NCBI RefSeq assembly: GCF_033958435.1
Contig: NC_134138.1
Span: forward strand, 28,922,598-28,986,597
From: Carettochelys insculpta
Lineage: Eukaryota > Chordata > Testudines > Carettochelyidae
DNA length: 64,000 nucleotides
Reading direction: 5' to 3'
The translations under genes were made by a program, and so were the position numbers. This document shows positions 28,010-39,653 of the stretch, piece by piece; the stretch's first letter is position 1; every line of letters begins with the position of its first letter. The notes under the pieces are model-generated. The model was not told the DNA's origin, did not search any database, and saw only the letters and a list, made by a program, of their open reading frames with translations.

Positions 28010-31000
28010 GGACACTTTTGGGGTAGGGGGAGCCTATACAGGAATGATGGGCTCCACCTAAATCAAGGTGGATCCAGACTGCTGGCATTAAACATTAAAA
28101 AGGTCATAGAGCAGTTTTTAAACTAAGAGGTGGGGGAAAGCCGATTGGTGCGGGGGAGCACCTGGATCGGACGGAGACTTCTCTTACACGAGGCTCCATA
28201 GACAGGGATTCCCTAGAAGTTAGTCAGATAGGGAACGTGGGAAATAATATATGGGCAAGATCAGATGTGAAACAATCGTGCATAAAAAAATCCAACGCGT
28301 CTGTGAAAGGCGGACATATAAATAGTGGTAGTTTTCTAACATGCTTTTACACTAATGCTAGGAGTCTGTCTAATAAGATGGGTGAACTGGAGTACCTCAT
28401 ATCAAAGGAGGAAGTTGACATAATAGGCATCTCAGAAACATGGTGGAATGAGGACAATCAGTGGGACACTATCATACCGGGATATAAATTATATCGGAAA
28501 GACAGAACAGGTCGTGCGGGTGGCGGAGTGGTACTATATGTGAAGGATAATATAGAATCAAATGAAGTAAAAATCCTAAAGGAATCAAAATGTTCCATAG
28601 AATCATTATGGATAACAATTCATTCCTCTAATATGAATATGGCATTAGGAATATATTACCGACCACCTAACCAGGACAGTGATAGTGATGCTGAAATGAT
28701 GAGGGAGATTAGAGAGGCTATCAAAATAAAAAACACAGTAATAATAGGAGATTTCAATTATCCCCATATTGCTTGGGTGCATGTCACCTCAGGACGGGAT
28801 TCAGAGATTAAATTTCTTGATGCCTTAAATGACTGCTTCTTGGAGCAGCTAGTACAGGAACCCACAAGGGGAGAGTCGATTCTCGATCTAGTCTTGACTG
28901 GAACGCAGGATCTGGTCCAAGAGGTAACTGTTACTGGACCGCTTGGAAATAGTGACCACAATATAATAACTTTTAATATTCCTGTGTTGGGAAGAACACC
29001 GCAGCGGTCAAACACTCTGGCATTTAATTTCAAAAAGGGGAATTACACTAAAATGAGGAAGCTAGTTAAACAGAAACTAAAAGGTAGAGTAATTAAACTA
29101 AAATCCCTGGAAGCTGCATGGAAACTGTTTAAAGACACCATACTAGAGGCCCAACTTAAATGTATACCCCAAATAAAAAAACACAGTAAGAGACCTAACA
29201 AAGAACCACCATGGCTAAACAGCCATGTTAAAAAGGCAGTGAGAGAGAAAAGGGCAGCTTTTAAAAAGTGGAAGTCAAATCCTAGTGAGGAAAATAGAAA
29301 GGAACATAAACACTCCCAAATTAACTGTCATAATGTAGTAAGAAAAGCCAAAAAAGAGTTTGAGGAACAGCTAGCCAAAAATTCAAAAAACGATAGTAAA
29401 ATGTTTTTTAAATACATTAGAAGCAGGAAGCCTGCTAAAAAAGCAGTGGGGCCCTTGGATGATAAAGATATAAAAGGAGCGATCAAGGAAGACAGTGCCA
29501 TTGCGGAGCGATTAAATGATTTCTTTGCTTCAGTCTTCACGGCTGAAGATGTTACAGAGGTTCCTAAATCTGAGCCAGCCTTTTTAGGCAACAAATCTGA
29601 GGAACTCACTCAGATTGAAGTGACATTAGAGGAGGTTTTGGAATTAATTGATAAGCTGAATAGTAACAAGTCTCCAGGACCAGACGGCATTCACCCAAGG
29701 GTTCTGAAAGAACTCAAATGTGAAATTGCGGAGTTATTAACAGTGGTTTGTAACCTATCCTTTAAATCCACTTTGGTACCAAATGACTGGAAGACGGCCA
29801 ATATAACACCAATATTTAAAAAAGGCTCTAGAGGAGATCCTGGCAATTATAGACCGATAAGTTTAACATCAGTACCAGGCAAATTAGTAGAAACACTAGT
29901 AAAGAGTAAAATTGCAAGGCACATAGAAGAGCACGAATTGTTGGGCAAAAGTCAGCATGGTTTCTGCAGAGGGAAGTCGTGTCTGTCTAATCTATTAGAA
30001 TTCTTTGAAGGGGTTAATAAACATGCGGACAAGGGGCACCCAGTGGACATAATATACCTAGATTTCCAGAAAGCCTTTGACACGGTCCCACACCAAAGGC
30101 TTTTATGTAAATTAGGGGGTCATGGGATAGGAGGAAAGGTCCTTTCATGGATCGGGAATTGGTTAAAAGACAGAAAACAAAGGGTTGGAATAAATGGTAA
30201 ATTTTCACAATGGAGGGGGGTAACTAGTGGTGTTCCCCAGGGCTCAGTCCTGGGGCCGATCCTGTTCAACTTGTTCATCAATGATCTAGAAAATGAGGTA
30301 AGCAGTGAGGTGGCAAAGTTTGCAGATGACACCAAGTTGTTCAGGACAGTCAAAAGCAAAAGGGATTGTGAAGAACTACAAAAAGATCTCAGCAAACTGA
30401 GTGATTGGGCAGCAAAATGGCAAATGAAATTTAATGTGGGTAAGTGTAAGGTAATGCATGTTGGAAAAAATAACCCAAATTACACGTACTACATGATGGG
30501 GTCAAATTTAGCTACGACAGCTCAGGAAAGGGATCTTGGAGTTATAGTGGATAGTTCTCTGAAGACATCCACGCAGTGTGCAGCGGCAGTTAGTAAGGCA
30601 AATAGGATGTTAGGAATTATTAAAAAAGGGATCGATAATAAGACAAAAGATATCATACTTCCCCTATATAAAACTATGGTACGCCCACATCTCGAGTACT
30701 GCGTGCAGATGTGGTCTCCTCACCTCAAAAAAGATATATTGGCATTAGAAAAGGTTCAGAAAAGGGCGACTAAGATGATTAGGGGCTTGGAAAGGGTCCC
30801 ATATGGGGAGAGGCTAGAGAGACTGGGACTTTTCAGTTTGGAAAAAAGGCGATTGAGGGGCGATATGATAGAGGTATATAAAATCATGAATGGTGTGGAG
30901 AAAGTGAATATAGAAAAATTATTTACCTTTTCCCATAATACAAGAACTAGGGGACACCAAATGAAATTGATGGGTAGTAGGTTCAAAACTAATAAAAGGA

Positions 31001-31338
31001 AATTTTTCTTCACACAGCGCACAGTCAACCTGTGGAACTCCTTGCCCGAGGAGGCTGTGAAGGCCAGGACTCTATTAGGGTTTAAAAAAGAGCTTGATAA
31101 ATTTTTGCAGGTTAGGTCCATAAATGGCTATTAGACAGGGATAAAGTATGGTGCCCTAGCCTTCAGAACAAGGGCAGGAGATGGATGGCAGGAGATAAAT
31201 CACTTGATCATTGTCTTCTGTTCTCCTTCTCTGGGGCACCTGGCATTGGCCACCGTCGGCAGATGGGATGCTGGGCTTGATGGACCTTTGGTCTGACCCA
31301 GTATGGCCATTCTTATGTTCTTATGTTCTTATGTTCTT
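28010..31338 (+). mobile_element. CR1 LINE, long copy with open ORF2
   Basis: The element holds 5' sequence typical of CR1 (ATGATGGGCTCCACCTAAA), an unbroken ORF2 and a 3' untranslated region (GGGCTTGATGGACCTTTGGT). It ends in tandem TTCTTATG units at about 31306-31338. The 5' boundary is approximate. No ORF1-like coding region is visible, so the copy is 5'-truncated. Confidence 0.9.
28237..31134 (+). CDS. CR1 ORF2: endonuclease + reverse transcriptase
   Basis: This 965-codon frame has no stop or frameshift. The N-terminal third is an apurinic-type endonuclease: [22 protein letters not shown] (catalytic Glu), [13 protein letters not shown] and GNSDHNII (catalytic SDH). The central part is reverse transcriptase: [50 protein letters not shown] and the FADDTKLF box. 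The C-terminal part ([33 protein letters not shown]) is the conserved CR1 tail that recurs in the fragments at 7.1 and 10.5 kb. The protein nicks the target and copies CR1 RNA into DNA. The frame begins with GTG at 28237; the true start may lie upstream or be lost by truncation. Confidence 0.95.
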   Translation: MGNNIWARSDVKQSCIKKSNASVKGGHINSGSFLTCFYTNARSLSNKMGELEYLISKEEVDIIGISETWWNEDNQWDTIIPGYKLYRKDRTGRAGGGVVLYVKDNIESNEVKILKESKCSIESLWITIHSSNMNMALGIYYRPPNQDSDSDAEMMREIREAIKIKNTVIIGDFNYPHIAWVHVTSGRDSEIKFLDALNDCFLEQLVQEPTRGESILDLVLTGTQDLVQEVTVTGPLGNSDHNIITFNIPVLGRTPQRSNTLAFNFKKGNYTKMRKLVKQKLKGRVIKLKSLEAAWKLFKDTILEAQLKCIPQIKKHSKRPNKEPPWLNSHVKKAVREKRAAFKKWKSNPSEENRKEHKHSQINCHNVVRKAKKEFEEQLAKNSKNDSKMFFKYIRSRKPAKKAVGPLDDKDIKGAIKEDSAIAERLNDFFASVFTAEDVTEVPKSEPAFLGNKSEELTQIEVTLEEVLELIDKLNSNKSPGPDGIHPRVLKELKCEIAELLTVVCNLSFKSTLVPNDWKTANITPIFKKGSRGDPGNYRPISLTSVPGKLVETLVKSKIARHIEEHELLGKSQHGFCRGKSCLSNLLEFFEGVNKHADKGHPVDIIYLDFQKAFDTVPHQRLLCKLGGHGIGGKVLSWIGNWLKDRKQRVGINGKFSQWRGVTSGVPQGSVLGPILFNLFINDLENEVSSEVAKFADDTKLFRTVKSKRDCEELQKDLSKLSDWAAKWQMKFNVGKCKVMHVGKNNPNYTYYMMGSNLATTAQERDLGVIVDSSLKTSTQCAAAVSKANRMLGIIKKGIDNKTKDIILPLYKTMVRPHLEYCVQMWSPHLKKDILALEKVQKRATKMIRGLERVPYGERLERLGLFSLEKRRLRGDMIEVYKIMNGVEKVNIEKLFTFSHNTRTRGHQMKLMGSRFKTNKRKFFFTQRTVNLWNSLPEEAVKARTLLGFKKELDKFLQVRSINGY

Positions 31339-32534
31339 CCTATGCTGGGCCAAGGCCACTGAATGACTTTGGGATAAGGAGCAAGACCTTGAAGATGACT
31401 CACTAGAAAAGTTAATTTGTCCCGTGAATGATTATTTGCTGAACTTCCTCCAACTCCACATTCAAATTATTCCTTAAGACTAATAGTTGTTTGCGTAGTT
31501 CTCTATTATTGATCACGTATGACATGTCTGCTCTCAGCCTCATGCTTTATTCTCTTAGCCGTTTGTTTTACATTTTCTGATCTGGATGATAAACAGCTTG
31601 GTGAAGGCAGTGCCCCTGTCCCACTTTGTGCAATGTAAAGCTCTGGTGTGCAGTCCTCTGGTGCTATGGAAGTAACTGAAATTAATAACATGGTTGTAAA
31701 ACTCCCATGAAGTTGGGAAACAGGTAAGTCAATAAAGGACATACTGGTGAATTATAGATAGTAGGCACCCCAAGCATATGGAGAAAGGAAATAGTCACAA
31801 CTGGACTCATAAGTGTTAAATCTTTTTCTAAAGGTACATTTATTTATTTTTGTCAACTTTAAATAGTATTTGATCATTTTACAATGGAGATAATAAGACC
31901 AAAAGAATGGTTTTGGACTGCTTTCTGCACATGCTTAAGTCCACCTGTTCAGCAAAACACTCACATACACGACTTCAATGGGAATTTATCACACATTTAG
32001 GGTGGGGTAGTTTACAGGTGCTTTACTGAATCAGAGATTAAGACTATGCACACTCTTCTCATCCCACCAAATCCTCCTTGTGGCTTCTCTTTACTTCTCC
32101 TGGGTTGCCACTGTTGTCTGTAAGACAAGACCAGACAAGTTCTGAGCTCTTGCCCTTCTAATAAAAATTAGAGTGGAATGTTGCCTCAGTATGTTGAAAT
32201 ATCTGCTTGGAGAAACTTTTCTAGGTCTAAAGAGGGTGGGGTGGGATGACTGCAGAGTTAGGCACACAGTTTGTAGTAATCAAACAGGAGGAGTTTAAAA
32301 ATAACTTTAGACAATGTTGTTCTCACTTCCCATGAAAACAGAAAAGCAACAGACATTATACCTTCATTTGATCTCACTCATTCCTTCTTTTACAACATTC
32401 TTGACGACACTAAATATGAATTAAATGAAAAATTAAGCACATAAAATCTGAAAATCCACACTAATGCCTTCCAAAGCCATTGTAACTTGACTTCTTCCCT
32501 CACAGCATAGGTGCTATTATTATTACTGAAGTTA
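31339..32534. other. Intergenic, no gene seen
   Basis: AT-rich unique-looking DNA with no supported feature. Confidence 0.6.
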
Positions 32535-32846
32535 GGGTGTGTCTACATTAGGAACAAACTTCAAAGTTAGGCACTACATCAAAGTAACCAGCAGAGAGTC
32601 TACACACATTTTGCCTTACTTCAAGGTTGACTGGGTGTTCTGGTCCCATCTAATCTTAAAGGTTGACTTCAAAGTAGGGTTCGAAGTCCTTACTCCAGCT
32701 TCGAAGTCCTTACTCCATTCCCAGGAATGGAGCAGTGCCCCACTTCAAAGTTTAACTTCAGAGTAGGGTGTGTGTAGATGCTCAACTTCAAAGTTGTACT
32801 TTGAAGTAAGCAACTTCAAAGTTATTTTTGTAGTGGGGACACAGCC
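32535..32846. mobile_element. GTCTACA MITE, TTCAAAGT-rich subfamily
   Basis: The ends are GGGTGTGTCTACATTAG and the complement of TTTGTAGTGGGGACACAGCC. The arms are filled with repeated ACTTCAAAGTT words. Flanks TTA (32532-32534) and ATA (32847-32849) resemble a decayed TTA duplication. Confidence 0.68.
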
Positions 32847-34132
32847 ATAGTGGTTTTAGTTATTTGAGTACCTGTCATGTGGTTGTTACAGTGACTGTGC
32901 TTTCTGGTTTGTGCACCTTTGAAGATCTTATTTGAAATTAAACAAATAGAGATGCCAGTTTAGACGTTTTTGGGTTATGGCCAAGAAATGTATTTCATCA
33001 CCATGGCTGCAAAATCAAATACCAATTGTCAACATGTGGTTGAACAGAATAAAAAAAATTAAGAAAAATGCAATGATTTACTGCCCTTATGAGATTAATG
33101 GCTGAAGTGTTTGAGGAAGGAATGGCCAAAGAGGCTTAAAATGATTTTAATGAAAAGATTATGGGTATAAGTTTTACTATATACACACTATAGACATTGT
33201 ATAAAAATCCACAGTAAGTGCACTTAACGTTCACTCTGGTTCTAGGAAGTTTCTAATTCTAGTGATTGTTTTAAAGATCTGTTTCCCCAAATTAGAGATT
33301 GTATGTGAAATCATGAGTATCTCTAGGACCAGAATGAACATTTTAAATGTTCCCACCACTGTCCTTTAAGTAAAACTACTCCAAGTCTCAGCTCTATTGT
33401 TTTCACTTTTTGTCTTGAAAATCTTCCTCTTAACACATTAATAACCACAATTTAGGACAATTATTTTATATTTAATAAAAAGTTAACAAGCAAATCTTTA
33501 AATATAACATTACATGAATGCAAAGGTAGGATACTTGTACATTTAAGTCTTTTTTCTATGAAGGAAAAGATTACACAAATGTTACTGCCTGGAAACAGGA
33601 GGAGAGGTGTGTTTTTAACTATGATTTCAGTGTAACCAGCCAATGCTAGAAAATGGCATTTCAAACTCTTTGAGGATAGAAGATTCCCACAAATTAGTTT
33701 TGGCTCACTTCTTTTTCTTCTTCTTTTTTTGTATCCTTGGAAGTGCCATTTTAGCACTTTTCTCCCCCAGGTTTGAGCATGCTCCTGGATTACTTGAACT
33801 CTTCGCTAGCCAAAGAGCAGTTGTTCAGATTTCTTTGATCAGGCATTTGTATGAGGAACTCAACTGGAATTGTTGGAAACCAAGCCGGGTCTCCTAGGCA
33901 TCATGCTTTGACCCTGCAACAAACCAGATCTTTTTTTTCTTCTTTCCTCCATTTCATATGCCCACCCCCATGTTACAGCTTGGTCTTAAGTCAAAGGCCC
34001 AGATTTCTAAAGCTATTTAGCTGTTGCTTTGCTTAGAGTTGCAAGGCCTAAATGACTTAGGAACTAATGGCAAAGTGCCATTTTCTGAAGTGACACAGGT
34101 TCCTAAGTCCGATTGACATTCAATAACACTGA
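32847..34132. other. Intergenic, no gene seen
   Basis: AT-rich DNA with no supported feature. A T-run with TTC units is present around 33711-33730. Confidence 0.6.
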
Positions 34133-34395
34133 GGTCTGGTCTACATTAGGAATTTACTTAGATACTCTGATGTCTATGAGGGTGTGAAAAATCCACCTTC
34201 CTGAAAGCAATACCCAGTGTAACCCAAGCACTAGGTCAATGGGGGAATTATCCTGTTGAACCAGCCACCATCCCTCGGGTAGTATGATTATCTACACCAA
34301 TGGGGGAATGCCTCTCAGCAGCATAAGTAGTGTCTTTACTGAAGTGCTGTGGTAGTGGAGCAGTGCCACTGCTGTGATTTATGTGTAGACATGCC
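34133..34395. mobile_element. GTCTACA MITE, fourth subfamily
   Basis: The left end GGTCTGGTCTACATTAGG and the right end TTTATGTGTAGACATGCCC are complementary, with an unrelated interior. No clean duplication is seen (TGA/TTA). Confidence 0.55.
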
Positions 34396-35470
34396 CTTAT
34401 AAGCCTAAGTGCCCAAATCACTTTTAAAATATTAAAACCTGTTTAAAATCTGGTTAAAATCGAGCGCAATGTGTAAATGATCTCGCTGTATTTCCTATGG
34501 AGGGTCCTGAATCAGACCCAGTGATATCACCAGAGCTACTCAGGGTGTCAAAATCTGGCCTTTTTGGTAACTGCTGAAATAGAATAGTAAATAGCCAGGA
34601 TCTGACAGTAAAGCCCTCATTTTCCTTGCTGACCACTTCCTCGTGCAAGCAGGAGCAGGCCTAGCCTTTATGCTGACCAGGGCAGAAAACATTTTGGTTG
34701 CTCTCCTCCTGTCTCCCAAGTGGCTGAGACACAACAAATAAACAGCCCACCTCCACCCCCAAAACCCCACAGAAAGGCAAGAAAGAAAGAGAAAAAAGCT
34801 AACCCACGCAGTGGTCTGGCACCCCCTGGAACTCCAGGGCCAGTGAGCTTTATCCTAGAATGACTGGGCTGGAAGAGGTGAGGAGTAGGTGGAGAAATGG
34901 TCCGTGCTAGTGAGCATGTCTGTCCAACCACTATGCGGGCAATAGAGGAGTTGTTTTGCAGCTTTTAAAGGGACATTATACATTACTTCTCTGCAGAAAA
35001 TATTGTGCCTCCCTGGCTTAGTGTGCCACCTCGTGCTGCTTGTGGAGCAATATGGCTGTGCCCCACTCCCCATTGCAGTGCCAGTGTCACTAAAAAACGT
35101 CGCCTCTCCCCCCATCCCCCAGAGAGTTTGTGCAACCTTTCGATAAGCTGCTTACCCAATTACTTTCTCCATTATTCACATACTGTCCCTCTATGAACAG
35201 TTAGATTTATTCATGCTACTTCTAAATTTAGCCCAAGAACTTCAAATCCCAAATAAAAACCATGGAGATTCCCCATTAACTGATTCTGACTCAGCATGCA
35301 CCAGTGTAACTCCACTGACTTAAACGTAGTTACTCCTGCTTTACACCAGTGTATGTGAGTGCAGCCTCAGGCCCTGTCCCTCTTTGCCCTGCCCAGCATG
35401 TCACTAGTAGTGGATTAATCAGAAGGAGTTAGTGAAGGTCCAGAAGCTGCCTGGCAAGCACTCTGGTGTT
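34396..35470. other. COLEC10 3' flank and 3' UTR (minus strand)
   Basis: The COLEC10 3' untranslated region should run leftwards from 35470. The only AATAAA on the minus strand near the stop is at 35216-35221. Further left, nothing coding is supported. Confidence 0.5.
35216..35221 (-). terminator. Candidate COLEC10 poly(A) signal
   Basis: AATAAA on the minus strand, about 250 nt past the COLEC10 stop codon. This is a motif match only; other signals further left could be used. Confidence 0.3.
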
Positions 35471-35859
35471 TTATTTTCTCTTCTTGAATTCACAGATGAA
35501 GTAGATAGCCAGATGGCACTCGGAGTCATTCCACTCTCCCGTGCTGAGCATTTCCACACAGTCCTCGTGCACAGACCCCTCCTTGGGCTCCCCTTCTTTC
35601 CAGTTGCTGTAATTCTGCAGGGGGGAGTTATCTGCATACATGAACTGCCCTTCCTTTTCCATATCGTTCACCCCAATGAACACACGGAAGAGGCCACTCT
35701 TGGAGACGTAGTCGGCAATCAGTGCATTGGTTGCCTCATCCTTCGGCATTGCTAGCATCCCCCCTCTGATCCTGCAGTGGGTCACGGCCTCCTTGTAGCT
35801 TTTTTCTTCTCGGACAATGTAATAGAATTTCTCATCTGTTTCCCTGATTCCCGCTATGA
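35471..35859 (-). CDS. COLEC10: COLEC10 last exon: C-type lectin domain
   Basis: The exon is 389 nt: 2 nt completing a Val codon from exon 5, then 129 codons including the TAA stop at 35471-35473. The acceptor is TTTTTCTTTCTGAAG. The translation begins IAGIRETDEKFYYIV and shows a complete carbohydrate-recognition domain: CRIRGGMLAMPKDEA, FRVFIGVND, four cysteines (THCRI, EDCVEM, SECHL, FICEF) and the WND calcium-site motif (EWNDSEC). It follows human CL-L1 (COLEC10) closely over its length. In the sugar-specificity loop the window reads EGEPKEGSVHEDC, i.e. EPK; human CL-L1 has EPS as I recall it, and classic mannose-type lectins have EPN. The product is a secreted collectin that binds sugars and activates the lectin complement pathway with MASPs. 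The open frame upstream of 35859 is intron. Confidence 0.95.
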
Positions 35860-36054
35860 CTTCAGAAAGAAAAACAAACACCCTATTAATGGTCTCTCAG
35901 AATGTGGATGAGTCTCTTCTTAAAGAGAACAGCAGTGGAAATAGCCCATACAGCTGCGAAATGGGTTTCCCACAAGAGATTTTCTGGGGATTATGATGAA
36001 GGCTTGAACTGGGAATGATACTAACAAGAGCAGTATGCTTCTCATACAAGTGGG

Positions 36055-36212
36055 TGTGAGCCATAGTGCTCTTCAGTGTAGATGTGCACCACCAGTGAAA
36101 TCACATGTTGCCCACTGTGGATGGCTGTGGCCTCTTTGCTAATCAGCTGGGTGGCACCTAAATCTCTGCTGGGCAGCTACCCAAGTGCTCAGCTTACTGG
36201 GAACACTGGTTC
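36055..36212. mobile_element. hAT-like copy, left end diverged
   Basis: The sequence is co-linear with 11684-11860 (GTGCACCACCAGTG, TGCCCACTGTGGATGGCTGTGG, AGCTTACTGGGAACACTGG). The right terminus is clear; the left one is diverged or lost. Confidence 0.6.
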
Positions 36213-37191
36213 TGGGCCTCCCCGAAGCAGATTCTCTGACCATTTCCTGCCAGATGGACAAACAAGCCTGGACAGCTATATGAGATTACCAAATTCACCT
36301 CACTTGTGACTCATTATTGATGTCAGCATAACACTCCAGAAAGTAAAAGTGAGAAAGATAACAACAATAGGGCCCTTCCTGTGTACACGGTGGCCAATGC
36401 TCTTGGGTGGATAAAGTGAGGCCTTTGAATTTGATCTGATAGTTGGAGCTGCTGAAACTTCTCTATATCTGTTGACTGCAAAGGGTGCTGTGGGTTCTTA
36501 GCATCTCTGATCATCAGGCCTCTTAGGGTTCAGTCATGTCATACAAGCACTAGCCCACAATGAGCATGGGATGGAGTCATACACAGAGCTCCCAGGTGTG
36601 CTGGAGAAGAATAACTGCTGGTCCACCTCCCCCTGTGCAACTCTGACCACAAGTGTGTCTGCTCATTATCCATTCCCATTCTCTTTTGGGAGTCTGACCC
36701 CAGGGCCAATAGGAAAGTGTGATATTTACCCTCAAGGGAAGATTGAGACTGCAATTACACTTAGCCACTTTGTAGGAGTGGAAGGGGGAGGAGGTGCTTT
36801 GTGTCCTCCTTTTACCTGGCCAACCATGGAGCAGTCTGGCACACACTTGTTCCTTGTACAGGCAGTGTACTCAAACAGCCATAAAGTGGCACCATTCTGA
36901 TTGCCACCCATGTGGAAGCAACTAGCCCACGTGGCCATCAGTGGAGAATCAGAGCTGGACCCTTTAATTATATTGCTAATGTTTTCCAACAAGCAACTAT
37001 GTGCTTTCTTCCTTGCCACTCGTCAAGCCTGCGTGTAGCTCCTAGTAAGTATCTACATAGTTACCTCATTGTCCTCCTTCAAATCCTTCCTTCACTTTTC
37101 TCTGCTGCAGTGCCTACTACACAACACAGTTGGGCAGTTGTGTGCTCCTTTACCTCTTTGTGTCCCCCTGTTGTCCACAGTCTGACTCTTA

Positions 37192-37818
37192 GGCTACGTC
37201 TACACTTAGTAAAAGCTTTGAAATGTCCATACTAATGGCTAAATCGAAGAATACTAATGAGGTGCTGAAATGCGTATTCAGCACCTCATTAGCATGCCAC
37301 TGACCACAGCACTTCAAAAGTGCCACGGTTCACTCCCGCGTGGCTCATCTACACTGGGGTCCTTTTTGAAAGGACCCCAACAACATCAAAATCCCCTTAT
37401 TCTGGGAAGATTTGGACAAGTATCAGAGGGGTAGCTGTGTCAGTCTGTATCTTCAAAAACAACAAGAAGTCCTGTGGCACCTTATAGACTAACAGATATT
37501 TTGGAGCACGAGCTTTCCTGGGCGAAGACCTGCTTCATCAGATGCATGAGTCATGAAGTGGGTCTTTGCCCATGAAAGCTTATGCTCCAAAATATCTGTT
37601 AGTCTATAAGGTGCCACAGGACTTGTTGTTTACGAAGATGGGGTTTACTTTCCAAAGAACCTCATCTACACAGCTTTTCTTCTTTCGAAAGAAGATCTTT
37701 TGAAAGAAGAATATGCAAATAAGGTGCCTGATATGTAAATATGTGCCTCATTTGCAGTTTGAATTTCCTTCATTTGCATGCCTGTTTCAAAAAAAAACAA
37801 CCTAATGTCAAAGTAGCC
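37192..37818. mobile_element. Chimeric MITE, TTA-flanked, with SINE inside
   Basis: The left arm starts GGCTACGTCTACACTTAG, and TTA lies just outside (37189-37191). The right end, read as its complement, is GGCTACTTTGACATTAGG, again with TTA outside (37819-37821). The left arm to about 37410 belongs to the 400-bp MITE family. The right part (37636-37818; CTTTCGAAAGAAGATC, TTTGCATGCC) belongs to a different one, so the arms do not pair. A fold-back SINE (37420-37631) sits between them. Confidence 0.6.
37420..37631 (+). mobile_element. Fold-back SINE
   Basis: Starts GTATCAGAGGGGTAGCTGTG. The arm from AACAACAAGAAGTCCTGTGG to GAGCTTTCCTGGGCGAAGAC turns at GATGCATGAGTCATG and returns as its inverted copy (GTCTTTGCCCATGAAAGC... 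to AGGACTTGTTGTT). Only a weak flanking match (GAAGAT on each side) was seen. Confidence 0.82.
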
Positions 37819-37981
37819 TTAGTGAGCTCTTTGAGGAAGGGATTGTCTGTTTGTATTCATTTCCACACTGGCTAGCACAAGGGGACTCTGGCCTCCAAGT
37901 ATGTATGGCACCAACCATAATAAAAAGATAAAAAGATGGGAACCAAATGAAAACTGTAAAATAAATGAAGATGAAGCTTAC

Positions 37982-38077
37982 CGTTTTTGACAAATTTCAG
38001 GGATGTTTTGAGTCGAGCAACATTAATATCCAGTTGTCCAACAACTTTGCGGTATCTCCCACAGTCACAGACCGTGC
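37982..38077 (-). CDS. COLEC10: COLEC10 exon 5: neck / coiled coil
   Basis: This is a 96-bp exon: 2 nt completing Gly, 31 codons, and 1 nt of the next Val. The acceptor is GTTGAATCAG and the donor AAACG|GTAAGC. The translation TVCDCGRYRKVVGQLDINVA, then RLKTSLKFVKN, matches the human neck region, which has the same VCDCGRYRK cysteine pair. The heptad-like spacing of V, L, I and L fits a trimerising coiled coil between the collagen stalk and the lectin domain. Confidence 0.93.
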
Positions 38078-39180
38078 CTGATTCAACACAGAAAACACCT
38101 GTTTCACCAGCCAGGAATGGGAAGCTGGGTGTAGGGTACTACCTGACTTGCCAATCTGCTCTCAGACCTTCTAGAAGACTTACTGCTTGCCTGTGACAAG
38201 CTGGCAGCATCTCTTTATCCCCCATTCTGCAACCACCAAGGATAATACTCTTGTTGACCTAACTGGGAGCTGGACGGTGCCTCCTTAACATGGAACTACG
38301 TCTTTTCATTGATGTTTTGGTTTAGTTTTTCCTCACCCACTTAGATATCTCTGATCTTGAAAAGGAATGATTCTTCCCTGGGGTCAGGGAGATGCATCCT
38401 AGAGGTCGGAGGTTTTATCCCCTTAATTGCTGTATGCTCTTCCCCCTCATATCTATTCTGTGTTCCACTGGCTGGGACTTCACCTATCACAGCTCTCCCT
38501 ACAACTTTTTCTTTTTATGGCAGTGAGGTAAAAATAGGGCATGTTAACACAGCCTTGAGATTTATTAATGGCACTTATATCCCTTGTGGGTTGGGGGATA
38601 CACAGAGGAGACCAGCTGGCTTCCCAGCCCACCCTGCCACAGAGTTGGGATGGATAACTTCCATTAGGTCAGGAAAAGGGATGCATATGTCACAGGTCTG
38701 GAACATTCCCACTTTTCAGGCATAAACTCTTCTTCACCAGGAACATAAAAAAAAGCATGGAGCCCTTATGCTGGAAACTTTTTGGAGGGGGTGGAGTGGG
38801 CTATATCAATAAACTGTCTTGTGCACTTATGGTGCAGAAGAAACAACCATAACAACTCAAAACTATTGAAGTTTTTGTTGTGTTTGGGCCTGGGGTGCGG
38901 TGTATTTTATTTCACTTTTCTGCTGCTCCCAGGAAGAAGAGAGATGCATTTAATTTTTCACTTCACAGTTTGCACAGCCTCAGCTGTCAGTTAGAACCCT
39001 GTAATTTGTTTTTAAAAAATCTCTGTAAAGAAACATGGTTTACATGTAGGTTGGAAAATATTTAATGAATCTCAGTTTTTCTGTGAAACTCCAAGCTTAC
39101 AAAAATGTCAGGGAAATTCAGCCCCTAGAAGATGAGAAAGACACAGCTCGGGAAATGTAGTAGTAACCAACTTACTTTAC
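38078..39180. other. COLEC10 intron 4
   Basis: About 1.1 kb; no transposon or exon that I can name. Confidence 0.75.
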
Positions 39181-39234
39181 CTGCTTTTCCCTTCCCTCCA
39201 GACACCCCAGTTAATCCCTTGACTCCTTTGTCAC
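39181..39234 (-). CDS. COLEC10: COLEC10 exon 4: collagen-like
   Basis: A 54-bp exon, the classic collagen exon size. With the split Gly from exon 3 it reads GDKGVKGLTGVSGGKGKAG, an unbroken Gly-X-Y run. The acceptor is CATTCAG and the donor GCAG|GTAAAG, both in phase with the neighbours. Like human CL-L1, it ends in KGKAG before the VCDCG neck. Confidence 0.92.
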
Positions 39235-39333
39235 CTGAATGAAGAAAAAATACATTCCCATGTCTCAGAGAAGACACATGTCAAAAAGGCATATTTGGGA
39301 GATACATTTGAAATCTATTTAGTAATGATATTA

Positions 39334-39653
39334 GAGGTTGAATCCCTCTAATCCTCAACTCCTCTGGCAACATATGTACTCTGGCATGATTTTAGTTAGG
39401 ACAACCACTTATCATGGGTGTCACCAAGTTTCCTGTGGTCCCATAAAGTTTGTTTATAGCCACGAGTCCTGACTCTCAGTGTCCTGTGCTGTAATTTAGC
39501 TGTAATTTACCCCTAAATGTCTGCTAAGAGCCCAGTAAGCAATGGAAGTGTTGGTAATGCTGCTGGACAATAATGACTTCCTATAGTCTGGCAAGTTCTT
39601 GTGTTCGGCACTGGTCAGTTCCCGAGCATGCCGGACTAGGGAGATTCAACCTG
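39334..39653. mobile_element. Inverted-repeat DNA element (AGGTTGAATC ends)
   Basis: The left end GAGGTTGAATCCCTCTAATCC pairs with the complement of GGACTAGGGAGATTCAACCTG. It is related to 41468-41921. The layout suggests a hAT non-autonomous element, but no flanking duplication was found. Confidence 0.55.

Larger units (their letters stand above)
35860..37981. other. COLEC10 intron 5
   Basis: Holds a hAT-like copy (36055-36212) and a chimeric MITE carrying a SINE (37192-37818). The remainder shows no exon. Confidence 0.75.

Noticed and set aside
34454..35115. Several 60-90 codon frames left of COLEC10
   Set aside because: No similarity, no splice context; probably 3' flank and UTR.
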